Assembly (NCBI RefSeq): GCF_026262505.1
Contig: NC_067204.1
Coordinates: 2,699,797-2,763,796 of the forward strand
Origin: Trichomonas vaginalis G3
Lineage: Eukaryota > Parabasalia > Trichomonadida > Trichomonadidae
Reading direction: 5' to 3'
DNA: 64,000 nt
In this document: positions 7,591-15,404 of the stretch, in pieces
How the letters are laid out: every line of letters begins with the position of its first letter
Position numbering within the stretch: the stretch's first letter is position 1
Position numbers and translations under genes: made by a program
Notes under the pieces: model-generated
Seen by the model: only the letters and a program-made list of their open reading frames with translations
Database searches by the model: none
What the model was told of the DNA's origin: nothing

Positions 7591-7991
7591 ATGGGTTTAT
7601 TTGGCGCGTTAGCAGGAGTTGCATCTAGATTTTTACCCGCAGTGGGAACAATAGCCAGAGGTGCATTTGGAATTGGAAGGAAGATTTTGAGTACATTAGG
7701 TATACTTAAAGAGAAAGCACAACCTATTATACAAACTGTACAGAAAGGTTGGGAGGTAGCACGAGATGCAGCAAATCTTATTCCAAATCCTGAAACAAGA
7801 GGAAAAGTTCAAGGATGGATGGACAATGTAGGAAGACAAGCAGGAAACTATTATAACAAGCAAATGACTACTATAACCAAGCAGGACACTATATGGACCA
7901 AGGTGAAAGATTCTTTAACAGAGGATATAACCATGCACAACAGTGGGTAAACAATAACCAACCGCAACCACCTCAAACTTGGGGAATGTAA
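7591..7991 (+). pseudogene. Amphipathic Gly/Ala-rich small protein, apparently broken
   Basis: The N-terminus MGLFGALAGVASRFLPAVG is hydrophobic and glycine-rich, followed by 'RGAFGIGRKIL' and a helical region with 'QKGWEVARDAANLI', then a Tyr/Asn/Gln-rich tail. The intact counterpart in B has 133 residues (48759-49160). A hydrophobic, amphipathic start followed by a helix in a small protein recalls membrane-lytic capsid proteins such as adenovirus pVI; this is analogy only. The copy in A appears interrupted once. Confidence 0.6.
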
Positions 7992-8010
7992 AATTTTTTA
8001 CTGAGATGAA

Positions 8011-8166
8011 ATGAACAATACAGCATTGAGACAAATGGGTTCAAGATGGATTTGTCGACTTCCAGCAGTTACACAACCACGTGTTTGTCAAGTTCTTCCT
8101 ATACCTCAGGAAGTTTTAGACCGACTTAAAAAACCTAAACAACCAGTTGAAAACAAAACAAACTAA
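8011..8166 (+). CDS. 51-residue small protein
   Basis: A short frame starts MNNTALRQMGSRWICRLPAV and ends in a Lys/Pro-rich tail. It lies 19 bp after the previous gene and 18 bp before the next. Each of these two starts is preceded by the same string, TTTTTACTGAGATGAAATG. That duplicated leader, and preservation of the frame in B (48585-48740), support it as a real gene. Function is unknown. Confidence 0.6.
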   Translation: MNNTALRQMGSRWICRLPAVTQPRVCQVLPIPQEVLDRLKKPKQPVENKTN

Positions 8167-8184
8167 AATTTTTACTGAGATGAA

Positions 8185-8769
8185 ATGACCGAAGAAGTTG
8201 AAACGGTAGATTTGACACCACAAACAAAAAGTTCAGAACCATTGTCAAAACCTGTCAAAGAACTTACAGATGAAGAGAAAAATTCAATAATAGAAAGTGC
8301 CAGGTCTGGAAATACAAACCCTAACTATAAAGTCACTTTTCATAGAAATGGAACGGCTAGTATCTCAAAAAAGAAACAGACTCTCACAAATAAAATATTG
8401 AAGTCTGAAGGAGCTTTCGAGACAACAGATGGAAAGGTATTCTTCACTGACCAACAGTTCATTATAGAACATCTCATTGACTTAGAGTCGAAATATTCTA
8501 AACTTTACAACAAACACAAAAAGTTGAAAGGAAAACAAAAACAAATGGCATATGATATTTACGAAGATACTAACGACACAACCATACCTGCAAGTGAGGT
8601 AAAGTCAGAGGAACCAAAAAGTGACGAAAAACCAATAGAAGAAGGTGAGCCAAAAACTGAAGATAAACCAAAACCAAAGGTTAGTTTCCAAACTAAACCA
8701 AGTCAACCTTCATTAGCTGGTATGGGTTGGCGTCAAAGACTTATGGCAGCAGGCGGTTATGTAAAGTAA
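8185..8769 (+). CDS. Unrecognised 194-residue charged protein
   Basis: The protein starts MTEEVETVDLTPQTKSSEPL, has an acidic N-terminus, a basic middle with 'LYNKHKKLKGKQKQM' that is probably helical (about residues 112-128), and a low-complexity Lys/Glu/Pro tail ending GMGWRQRLMAAGGYVK. A conserved Gly/Arg-rich end after a disordered linker is typical of scaffold or tail-anchoring peptides in viruses, but no family was recognised. The start carries the duplicated TTTTTACTGAGATGAAATG leader. It is followed within 31 bp by the polymerase gene. Confidence 0.65.
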   Translation: MTEEVETVDLTPQTKSSEPLSKPVKELTDEEKNSIIESARSGNTNPNYKVTFHRNGTASISKKKQTLTNKILKSEGAFETTDGKVFFTDQQFIIEHLIDLESKYSKLYNKHKKLKGKQKQMAYDIYEDTNDTTIPASEVKSEEPKSDEKPIEEGEPKTEDKPKPKVSFQTKPSQPSLAGMGWRQRLMAAGGYVK

Positions 8770-8800
8770 AGAAAAAAAATATTTTTTTATTTTTATAAAA

Positions 8801-10942
8801 ATGCCCCCATATAGAATGGATAGAAAATCTGCTAGAATAAAAGCAGAGTTAGAAAGATATGGTTGGAAAGTTTCGAAGAATTTTAAATATAGGAAGGGAA
8901 GACCCATAAAAGTCTATGACAAATTGTCTGGTCTTCGCTACGAAATGGAATTGGAAACAGCACGCGCAAATTATCCAAACAGACTAGAGAGGTTAGAAGA
9001 AGAACGTCTTATGAACTTGCCTTTCAATGTTAGTGAACCTCAAGTTGAAGGACACGACGGCTTTGCCAGATTCTACTGGAAACATGACGAACAATTGCAT
9101 CCTTTGAGAAGGAAAAAAGGAAAAGGTGAAGACAAACATGCTCCCATGGAAAGAACAAGATATGCATATGAAAAGTACCGTGAAGTTAGAAGTCAAATTA
9201 CATCTGGTCGAACCTTTACAGTAAACTTTGACGAAGGAAAGAACAAAGAAGGCTTCATGGGAGTACTTGCTGCCATACAAGACGGAAATAAGAAAGGATA
9301 CAATCTCAGATTGACCATAACAGATTTGGACGGTCACATTTACTATGCACATGGCAATGTCACAACAGCCGCACAACTTCTTGACGCTTTCAAGACTACA
9401 AAGAGAGAACAAATGTTTGACTCCGACTCAGACATTTTGAATGCAATTGAAGGAATTGCAAGTGTAAAATTTGAATGGTATGAACCTAACCCTCAAGCAG
9501 TCAGACAACATGCTGGATACTTCCCGTTCATAAATAAGTCTGACATTGACTTGACAAGGTATGGAATTTACAATTCAATTGAAACAATTGTCAATGAACC
9601 TTGCATTCTTACATGTCTCAGGAACTCTGGTCTTGTTACAGATGAGAAGATGAAGTATCTTGAGTCATGTGTGAAGACAAGGTACATTCTCAGAGGTCAA
9701 TTGGCAAAAATTGCACCGTTGGCAAATGTCAATATCCGAGTTAACATTCCGACTGAGAAAGGTTCTTCACACGACGACTATGTTGTTGACTTCAAATTAC
9801 CATGGTTGAAGATTGTAATTGTCCACAACCACTTCATGTTGAACGAAAGTCTTATGTTCGGAAAAGGCAAGTGCAACATTGTCAGAGCTGTAAACATTCT
9901 TTTCGAGAAAGGTTTGTTGGAACCAATTCCAGATGACAAGCTGACAGAAACTTTTGTACCAAAAGACGAAACAAACTTTTCATTGTTAGCAAGACCAAAA
10001 GTTGTTCCAGACAAAGTTATAGCACAAAAGAAGTACACTGTTCCAAAAGGAGTTGGATTGTTCGGATACCAACCTGAACCAGAAGAACTTCCAATGAGGT
10101 TGCAAGAACTTCAAGATGCTATAAACAAACTTCCATTGAGACATCCAATTGACGTCAAATTGTATTGGAGAGCATCGGAGTTAGGTCAGAAGGTTTTATA
10201 TGAAACAGGTTGCTTCGACGATGTTTATGAGATAGCAGGCGAAGTTTCTCAGAAGATAAGAGACTCACTTGAATTTCCACGAACTGGACCCATTGGTTGC
10301 GACAAGTTCGACTCAAACGAAAAGATATACTATGTCGACCTTAACGCTGCATACATGAGGTTCGTCCAATATATCCCGACTGGAATTCCAAACGAAGATG
10401 GTGAGTTCCCAGGAAGGAACTATACAGTTGGAAAAGTCATACAACAACTGTATGATATTAGGAAAGCTTCAAACCCCAAACTTGCAATGACACTCAAATT
10501 GCTTATGAATTCGACATGGGGATATTCCATTAAGAAACCTCAAGAGATGAAGAGTAAACATTATGAGAAGGTCGACAACTTTGTTGAAAGGTTCTCCCCT
10601 TTTGTTTTGAAGTACGAATTCACTCAAGGTCAAAGTGGCTTAGTAACCACATTAAAACCTATTGTCGAACATTGGTCTTACCCTCAGTTCGCAAAAGCAG
10701 TCCTTGACAACAACAAATTCTTCTCCGAAGTCAAATCGAAAGTTGTGGTTTACTATGAGAACATCGACGCACTCATGACGAACGAAGAAGGCTATAACAA
10801 ACTCATTGAAATGGGAATGGTCGGTGAAAAGATGGGTCAATTCAAATTGGACAAAATTTTCACCGAAGTTCATGTCCTCTCCAAGCGTAAGTACTGGGGC
10901 ATACTTGAAGACGGCACAGAAATAAAACATTGCATGAAATAA
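8801..10942 (+). CDS. Protein-primed family B DNA polymerase
   Basis: This 713-residue protein should copy the element from its ends with a terminal protein as primer. The polymerase motifs appear in order: motif A as 'YYVDLNAAYMRF' (around residue 510), motif B as 'LKLLMNSTWGYS' (around 565) and the motif C region 'VVVYYENIDALM' (around 647). A longer N-terminal region with 'VVDFKLPWLKIVIVHNHFM' lies where the exonuclease and terminal-protein-related parts of Polinton polymerases are found. The ATG follows TTTTTATTTTTATAAAAATG. The reading frame runs without interruption in this copy, whereas the B copy is broken. Its end is convergent with the small frame at 10950. Confidence 0.85.
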   Translation: MPPYRMDRKSARIKAELERYGWKVSKNFKYRKGRPIKVYDKLSGLRYEMELETARANYPNRLERLEEERLMNLPFNVSEPQVEGHDGFARFYWKHDEQLHPLRRKKGKGEDKHAPMERTRYAYEKYREVRSQITSGRTFTVNFDEGKNKEGFMGVLAAIQDGNKKGYNLRLTITDLDGHIYYAHGNVTTAAQLLDAFKTTKREQMFDSDSDILNAIEGIASVKFEWYEPNPQAVRQHAGYFPFINKSDIDLTRYGIYNSIETIVNEPCILTCLRNSGLVTDEKMKYLESCVKTRYILRGQLAKIAPLANVNIRVNIPTEKGSSHDDYVVDFKLPWLKIVIVHNHFMLNESLMFGKGKCNIVRAVNILFEKGLLEPIPDDKLTETFVPKDETNFSLLARPKVVPDKVIAQKKYTVPKGVGLFGYQPEPEELPMRLQELQDAINKLPLRHPIDVKLYWRASELGQKVLYETGCFDDVYEIAGEVSQKIRDSLEFPRTGPIGCDKFDSNEKIYYVDLNAAYMRFVQYIPTGIPNEDGEFPGRNYTVGKVIQQLYDIRKASNPKLAMTLKLLMNSTWGYSIKKPQEMKSKHYEKVDNFVERFSPFVLKYEFTQGQSGLVTTLKPIVEHWSYPQFAKAVLDNNKFFSEVKSKVVVYYENIDALMTNEEGYNKLIEMGMVGEKMGQFKLDKIFTEVHVLSKRKYWGILEDGTEIKHCMK

Positions 10943-10949
10943 AAAATTT

Positions 10950-11057
10950 TTATTCGAATTTGAATCGGACAGGTCGAGTTACACCATTCTTGGTCTCAAA
11001 CTCATATATAACCTGTTTGTCTGTATTTTCGTCGACTATGGCACGAGACACGAACAT
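10950..11057 (-). CDS. 35-residue small protein
   Basis: A short frame reads MFVSRAIVDENTDKQVIYEF and ends RPVRFKFE. It is preserved in B at 45692-45799. It lies head to head with the next small gene and tail to tail with the polymerase, in a gap that would otherwise be empty. Its small size makes it uncertain, but it has the look of a complete beta-rich mini-protein. Confidence 0.4.
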   Translation of the reverse strand: MFVSRAIVDENTDKQVIYEFETKNGVTRPVRFKFE

Positions 11058-11086
11058 TGACCAAACGGACAAAAAGTGTCATTTCG

Positions 11087-11350
11087 GATGGTCCGCAGCC
11101 AATCGCATTCGAGCACTTCGAAGAAGCCTTACGTTCCAAGGGAGAGGGTGTCTGGTGCAAGGCAGAGGTCATGAGACTCTACGAGCAGTACATCCTCAAT
11201 GCCTGGGAGGACAAATCGTCCTTGGAATGGCAATTCTACCAACTCCTCTGGGACGACCTCCTACGCAACTGGGATGACGAAAGAGTCCAATTCAGAGGTC
11301 AGGAACTACTTGTCCAAATTATCCTTAATTTAAGCCGCTTACGCAACTAA
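11087..11350 (+). CDS. Unrecognised small helical protein, about 87 residues
   Basis: The frame carries 'PIAFEHFEEALRSKGEGVW', 'VMRLYEQYILNAWEDKSS' and 'QFYQLLWDDLLRNWDDERV', which look like three amphipathic helices rich in Trp. B has the same protein at 45398-45661. The codons are richer in G and C at third positions than in the capsid-side genes. The sequence AAAAAGTGTCATTTC lies just upstream, one of several copies of that string before starts in this block. The exact start in this copy is uncertain. Confidence 0.55.
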   Translation, partial: DGPQPIAFEHFEEALRSKGEGVWCKAEVMRLYEQYILNAWEDKSSLEWQFYQLLWDDLLRNWDDERVQFRGQELLVQIILNLSRLRN

Positions 11351-11399
11351 AAACTTAAATTTACTCGGGGTTTCCCCCTAAAATAAAATTTTTTTACTC

Positions 11400-12104
11400 T
11401 TAGAACCACTCGAGGTTCTCCTTACGGTTGTTGAGCTTGTCACCGTCAATGTGTCTGACCTTCGTCTTCTTGCCTGGATTTGGAACCCATTGAATTGCGA
11501 CAAGCTTGCCCATGGAAATTGAACCGTAATTCCGAAGGGTAAGGTTCAAGTGTCCCAAGTTGTTGAGAACTGGGGTAAGAACCTTGCCGGTCTCCTTGTT
11601 GCGGATTTGGTATGGGTAGGGTTGGGAAATTTCGTAAGTGTCATCGGCAACAAGGGTTGCCCAAACTTCCTCTTCTTCGTGTTTCTCTTCTTCCTCTTCT
11701 TCCTCTTCCTCTTCTTCGTGTTTTCTTCTTCCTCGACAATTCCTTCGGCAATTCTGTGTTCACGAAGTACGGTGTTGGAGGTTCTGTCCTTTCCGAGTAC
11801 CTTCCAGATGGCATCTATCTCTTCGAAGAAACGGTAGATGAGTCTGGCAAGGTCTCGGTTCTCTCTCGCGTAAATGCGCAAGGTTTCCGTCAAATCGTTC
11901 AGGACTTTCTCATTGGAAGCTTGGTTCATGAGGAAACTCACCTTTAAGTCCCTTCATCTCTTCCATAAGACTACTTTGGAGAGTCTTAACGGTGTTTGTC
12001 AGATGAGCTTTCAAATTCAAAATTTGAATTTGAACTGGGCGCTTGTCTGGCAACATTGAAAGGACATCTGCCATTGAGTTTGGCTTCGGTGCTTGTTCGG
12101 ACAT
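11400..12104 (-). pseudogene. Coiled-coil HNH-endonuclease-like protein, broken
   Basis: The start MSEQAPKPNSMADVLSMLPD leads into a long helical region, an acidic Glu/His-rich linker, and a C-terminal domain. That domain shows the signature of NUMOD4/HNH_3 homing endonucleases: 'AIQWVPNPNKRTKVRHIDGD' followed by a KLNNRKENLEWF ending (HxDG...NNR.ENL.W). Such domains nick or cut DNA at a His-Asn metal site. The gene belongs to the accessory block and is transcribed toward the polymerase. The copy in A looks broken about twice; the one in B looks whole. Confidence 0.7.
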
Positions 12105-12153
12105 CGAAAAAATGAAGTGGTTTGAGAATGACGGTTTTACTTCAAAAAGCTTG

Positions 12154-12660
12154 TTATGACGTTATGTCATACAACAAGTTTAAAATAATATCTTGTTCTT
12201 CTTCTGAACGTTTGTTGTCTCTTCCGATAAAAGTTTCGAACATGAGAACCAAAAAACGTTTTTTGAGATTGCGGAAGAGTTCAGGCAAACGTTCATATTC
12301 TGGATATGTTGGGAGCAGTTCAAAACATCTGAGCTGACTTTCGGACAAAATTGGGACAATGTCAGAAAATTCATCTTTGGTCGGACTGCTTGAAGGTAAG
12401 TCCCTTACATGTAAGTAGCTCTGGTAAAGTCTTCTCATTTCTGCTAACTTTTGGAGTATAGCTTCGTAGTTTAGAAGTTTTAATTTTAATTGTCTTATTC
12501 CACTCTTTACTTCTAAACGGTAACTATCCATGAGGTCAAGAGTAGCTTTGGTAGCTTTAAGTGGAGCTATCTGTTCCTTGACTTGTGCAATTTTGGTTGC
12601 AATTGTGGTTTGAGCTCCTTCAAGTTCGCCGTCTATGTCGTTCTCAACACCTTCAACCAT
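12154..12660 (-). CDS. Coiled-coil protein, about 168 residues
   Basis: The protein starts MVEGVENDIDGELEGAQTTI and contains a long heptad-rich helix (roughly residues 10-85, 'IATKIAQVKEQIAPLKATK', 'LKLKLLNYEAILQKLAEMR'). A second helical part has 'LLPTYPEYERLPELFRNLKK'. A 28-residue upstream frame (MKQVKFVPHQSQWTDEEF...) overlaps its start in both copies, so the real start may lie upstream or the gene may be translated after a short leader peptide. No family was recognised. The tail differs slightly from that in B. Confidence 0.6.
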   Translation of the reverse strand: MVEGVENDIDGELEGAQTTIATKIAQVKEQIAPLKATKATLDLMDSYRLEVKSGIRQLKLKLLNYEAILQKLAEMRRLYQSYLHVRDLPSSSPTKDEFSDIVPILSESQLRCFELLPTYPEYERLPELFRNLKKRFLVLMFETFIGRDNKRSEEEQDIILNLLYDITS

Positions 12661-12741
12661 GCTTGAAACTCTTCATCGGTCCATTGAGATTGGTGTGGGA
12701 CGAATTTAACTTGCTTCATTCAAAAAATGAAAAAAATGTTT

Positions 12742-13026
12742 TTACTCAAAGCGTGCCATGTATATGGCTATAAGAAACTTACCAGAAGGCTTCTTCTTCA
12801 CATGAGTCTTTGGCAACTTGAGTGTTGGTGTTGGAGTTGGGTCTGGAATTTCAATTCTCTCTCGAGCGCAACAACAGATGTCAGAATAACATTCCCCACT
12901 GTCTTTCTTGCCACCATAAATTGTGTATTGACCGAACTTGCATTTGCAGGAAGACCGGTCAATACAAGGTTCACAGTTGAAATAGTTGTACACAAACCTG
13001 TTGAGTACGAGTGTGAGTAAAAACAT
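12742..13026 (-). CDS. Cys-rich protein with hydrophobic start
   Basis: The protein of 94 residues starts MFLLTLVLNRFVYNYF, which could be a signal peptide or membrane anchor. A cysteine cluster follows, 'CEPCIDRSSCKCKFGQY' then 'GECYSDICCCARER' (about residues 18-57), then a Pro/Thr linker 'PDPTPTPTLKLPK' and a basic tail. Spacing suggests a small disulfide- or zinc-stabilised fold. The frame is identical in B. The leader has TTCACTTTTTTTATG, matching the trichomonad initiator TCA-Py-T/A. A secreted or membrane role is plausible; function is unknown. Confidence 0.6.
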   Translation of the reverse strand: MFLLTLVLNRFVYNYFNCEPCIDRSSCKCKFGQYTIYGGKKDSGECYSDICCCARERIEIPDPTPTPTLKLPKTHVKKKPSGKFLIAIYMARFE

Positions 13027-13054
13027 AAAAAAAAGTGAAGTTAAAATGAGATGT

Positions 13055-13429
13055 TTACTGAACTGGCTGAAGAATTGGTTGGATGTCGCCTTCTGAGGTT
13101 ATGAAGAACGGCTGTCCAGAGTAGTGAAGTAGTGCTCTGAGAATTTGTGTAATTCGTGGAATTGGGCTCTCACGATATGGAAGTAGTATCCAAGGACGTT
13201 TCATGAAGAACTTCAAGAGGGCTTCTTTCTTCACATCCTTAATATCATCGAATGCAGTGCCTTCTGGAACTTGAATTGCAACACCTGTTTCAATTTCCAA
13301 CTTTAAGACACTATTCTTGGACAACCAGAAGCCAATGGACTTGCTTGGTTTGCACTTGCTGAGATATTCCTTCACGGTTTCATTTACCTCAATTAGATAA
13401 ATTGCTTCGTCTAAGGGGTCAAGCTCCAT
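13055..13429 (-). CDS. Unrecognised 124-residue protein
   Basis: The protein starts MELDPLDEAIYLIEVNETVK and appears identical in A and B. It is a soluble mixed alpha/beta protein with 'IETGVAIQVPEGTAFDDIKD' in the middle and a conserved-looking 'RPWILLPYRESPIPRI'. It is divergent from the Pro-rich protein gene, and the two starts are separated by the 21-bp minisatellite, which may therefore hold the promoter of both. No family was recognised. Confidence 0.65.
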   Translation of the reverse strand: MELDPLDEAIYLIEVNETVKEYLSKCKPSKSIGFWLSKNSVLKLEIETGVAIQVPEGTAFDDIKDVKKEALLKFFMKRPWILLPYRESPIPRITQILRALLHYSGQPFFITSEGDIQPILQPVQ

Positions 13430-13437
13430 ACTGAGTC

Positions 13438-13785
13438 AGTACAATATTGTACTTTTTCAAGACAATGTTGTACTTTTTCAAGACAATGTTGTACTTTTTC
13501 AAGACAATATTGTACTTTTTCAGAACAATGTTGTACTTTTTCAGAACAATGTTGTATAAATTCAGTACAATGTCTCTCAAATTTGAGTACAGCTGTACTT
13601 TTTCAGAACAAGTCTTGAACTTTTTCAGAACAATGTTGTACTTTTTCAAGACAATGTTGTACTTTTTCAAGACAATGTTGTACTTTTTCAAGACAATGTT
13701 GTACTTTTTCAAGACAATGTTGTACTTTTTCAAGACAATGTTGTACTTTTTCAAGACAATATTATATTGTTTCAGAACAAAGACG
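13438..13785. repeat. 21-bp minisatellite between divergent genes
   Basis: About sixteen units of a 21-bp repeat, TTGTACTTTTTCAAGACAATG, lie head to tail with small variants (CAAGACAATG or CAGAACAATG), and a divergent unit with AATTTGAGTAC sits in the middle. Each unit joins TTGTAC to ACAATG, so unit borders make ACAATGTTGTAC, a near-palindrome. There are no spacers. The repeat fills the gap between two divergent genes in A and, with a different unit number, in B (42999-43325). Confidence 0.9.
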
Positions 13786-13801
13786 GTTAAGACACAAACG
13801 A

Positions 13802-14422
13802 ATGTCCGACGTCCCACCTACTGAACCCGTTCCACAGCCAGAGGAACAGCATGCTCCAGCACCACAACAGTCTCCTCAGCAACCTCAGTTCCAACAAGGA
13901 CCTCCGAATTACTACCAATTTCCACCTCAAGGTTACTACCCACCACAAGGCTTTCCAAACTACCCACCACAAGGCTTTCCAAACTACCCACCTCCAACTA
14001 CCCTCCTCAACCATGCCTTACTTCCCTAACCCTTGGATGTTCATGTCAAACCCTCCACCCCAATTCCAATCTCAATCCCAATCGAAGAGAGACCAAGAGT
14101 TCGAAGAAGGTCTGAACCGTTTACGCAAAGAGTATGCCACAGCCCCTATGGAAGATGACAGGCTTTCAGTCTCTTCCCTAAGGTCGACCAATTCGACTCG
14201 TACCACAGATTCGGTTCGTGACCGTGAAGACTACTCAAGCAGTCTGAGAGACTCTTCATCTTACAGCCATTTACAGTTGGAGCTCTCAAGAACATGCGCA
14301 ATTACGAAGGTCAGACACCAGCTGGAGACCGCAAAACAGACGTACTCGCAAGAGCAGTCCAACTGGTCAAGACAAAGACTGAGATAGTCGACTTCATTCT
14401 TGCAGCTTGCCCATACAAGTAA
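13802..14422 (+). pseudogene. Pro/Gln-rich protein, broken in this copy
   Basis: The protein starts MSDVPPTEPVPQPEEQHAPA and holds tandem 'PPQGFPNY' units. A Ser/Thr/Arg-rich middle and a globular-looking end with 'DFILAACPYK' follow. Low-complexity Pro/Tyr repeats suggest a disordered scaffold; the repeat number differs from B, where the gene is uninterrupted (210 residues). The copy in A looks broken about twice. No known family was recognised. Confidence 0.6.
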
Positions 14423-14450
14423 AAAAATAAACAATTACGAGTTAAACTTT

Positions 14451-14651
14451 TTACTCTTTCTTTTCTGAGTTGTTTAGAGCTGGTTTCTCTTGTAGAAACC
14501 TTTCGTACTCTTCCATGGTCATGTAATTGCGAATTTGGTACGCAATTCCAGGTTCGTTGTTTTTGAACCTTACGTATGTAACGCTTCCATCCTCCTCAGG
14601 GAAGTAAGCTGCTAACATCTGACCAAGTTTTCTCGGTGACTCGGAGCTCAT
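14451..14651 (-). CDS. Unrecognised 66-residue protein
   Basis: The protein starts MSSESPRKLGQMLAAYFPEE and contains 'VTYVRFKNNEPGIAYQIRNY' followed by a helix 'TMEEYERFLQEK'. It is preserved exactly in B. The leader AAAAAGTGACATTTTTATG is one of the AAAAAGTG-type leaders of this block. The compact beta-beta-alpha pattern suggests a small folded protein; its function is unknown. Confidence 0.6.
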   Translation of the reverse strand: MSSESPRKLGQMLAAYFPEEDGSVTYVRFKNNEPGIAYQIRNYMTMEEYERFLQEKPALNNSEKKE

Positions 14652-14691
14652 AAAAATGTCACTTTTTAAACGTTAAGTTTTTAGTCTTATT

Positions 14692-14886
14692 TTACCCTTT
14701 GTTTACCCTTTGTTTGTCAAGGTAGTATTGGAGTGCAATTTCTCCAAATTCTCTGTGTCGGAGTTCTTCAGCATTTTCCAAGGTGTACCTGGAGAACTCA
14801 AAGAAGTTGTCAAGAACATACTGCCATGCTGCTCTTCTGAGTTCGTCGGTATTTTGGAAGTGTTGCACCTTCGAGTCTTCGGACAT
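14692..14886 (-). CDS. Unrecognised 64-residue helical protein
   Basis: The frame starts MSEDSKVQHFQNTDELRRAA and is almost entirely helical, ending YYLDKQRVNKG, where the final codons fall in a GTAAACAAAGG direct repeat that also includes the stop. B has the same protein. The ATG follows AAAAAGTGTCATTTTTTCATG, which contains a match to the trichomonad initiator TCA-Py-T/A. Function is unknown. Confidence 0.6.
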   Translation of the reverse strand: MSEDSKVQHFQNTDELRRAAWQYVLDNFFEFSRYTLENAEELRHREFGEIALQYYLDKQRVNKG

Positions 14887-14929
14887 GAAAAAATGACACT
14901 TTTTCTATTAAACCGTTTTGGCATTTCTC

Positions 14930-15109
14930 ATGAGTGAGTATAGTTCTCCCGAACCATTGGAAGAGAAGAAGTACCCTTGCTGGCAAAAGACAAAAATAGT
15001 TGCCTTAGTTGTCATTGCAATTGTACTCGTAATTGAATTCATTGTACTTCTCTTCACGTACATAAAACTCAAGGACGGCATATGCTTTAAGAAGCTACCA
15101 TCTTACTAA
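14930..15109 (+). CDS. 59-residue single-pass membrane protein
   Basis: The protein starts MSEYSSPEPLEEKKYPCWQK and then has a strong membrane helix, 'IVALVVIAIVLVIEFIVLLF' (about residues 22-41), followed by a short basic tail. No counterpart was seen in B, so it is an accessory gene of this copy. A role in membrane passage, or as a small cell-altering peptide, would fit its build, but nothing in the sequence proves it. Confidence 0.55.
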   Translation: MSEYSSPEPLEEKKYPCWQKTKIVALVVIAIVLVIEFIVLLFTYIKLKDGICFKKLPSY

Positions 15110-15404
15110 GACTAAACACTTAGATTTTTCAAGCTTGACTTTTTACAATTTGAATTTTACACCCAAAAATATATTTTAGGGTAGATGGGTATATCTAACC
15201 TGTTTTCTAACCTCTTTTCTACCCTCTTGAATTTGTCATGAGTTTTACTCAGAATTCGGCAAAAATATATTTTAGGGTAGATGGGTATATCTAACCTGTT
15301 TTCTAACCTCTTTTCTACCCTCTTGAATTTGTCATGAGTTTTCCCGAAATAAAAAATAAAGTTGGTTTTTTATAAAAAATATTTTTTATTTTTATTGTAA
15401 GAAC
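15110..15404. repeat. Duplicated hairpin spacer
   Basis: This 295-bp stretch has no gene. It carries two copies of an approximately 97-bp unit running from AAAAATATATTTTAGGGTAG to GAATTTGTCATGAG, each containing the GGGTAGATGGGTATATCTAA...TTTTCTACCC hairpin (15179-15225 and 15275-15321). B has a single copy. It ends in an A/T-only stretch, the leader of the 304-residue gene. Confidence 0.75.

Noticed and set aside
13438-13824. Long frames encoding repeated YFFKTML or KKYNIVL units, and a CRISPR-like look
   Set aside because: They are translations of the 21-bp minisatellite, open because the unit length is a multiple of three and contains no stop. The repeats are directly adjacent with no unique spacers and no cas-like gene nearby.
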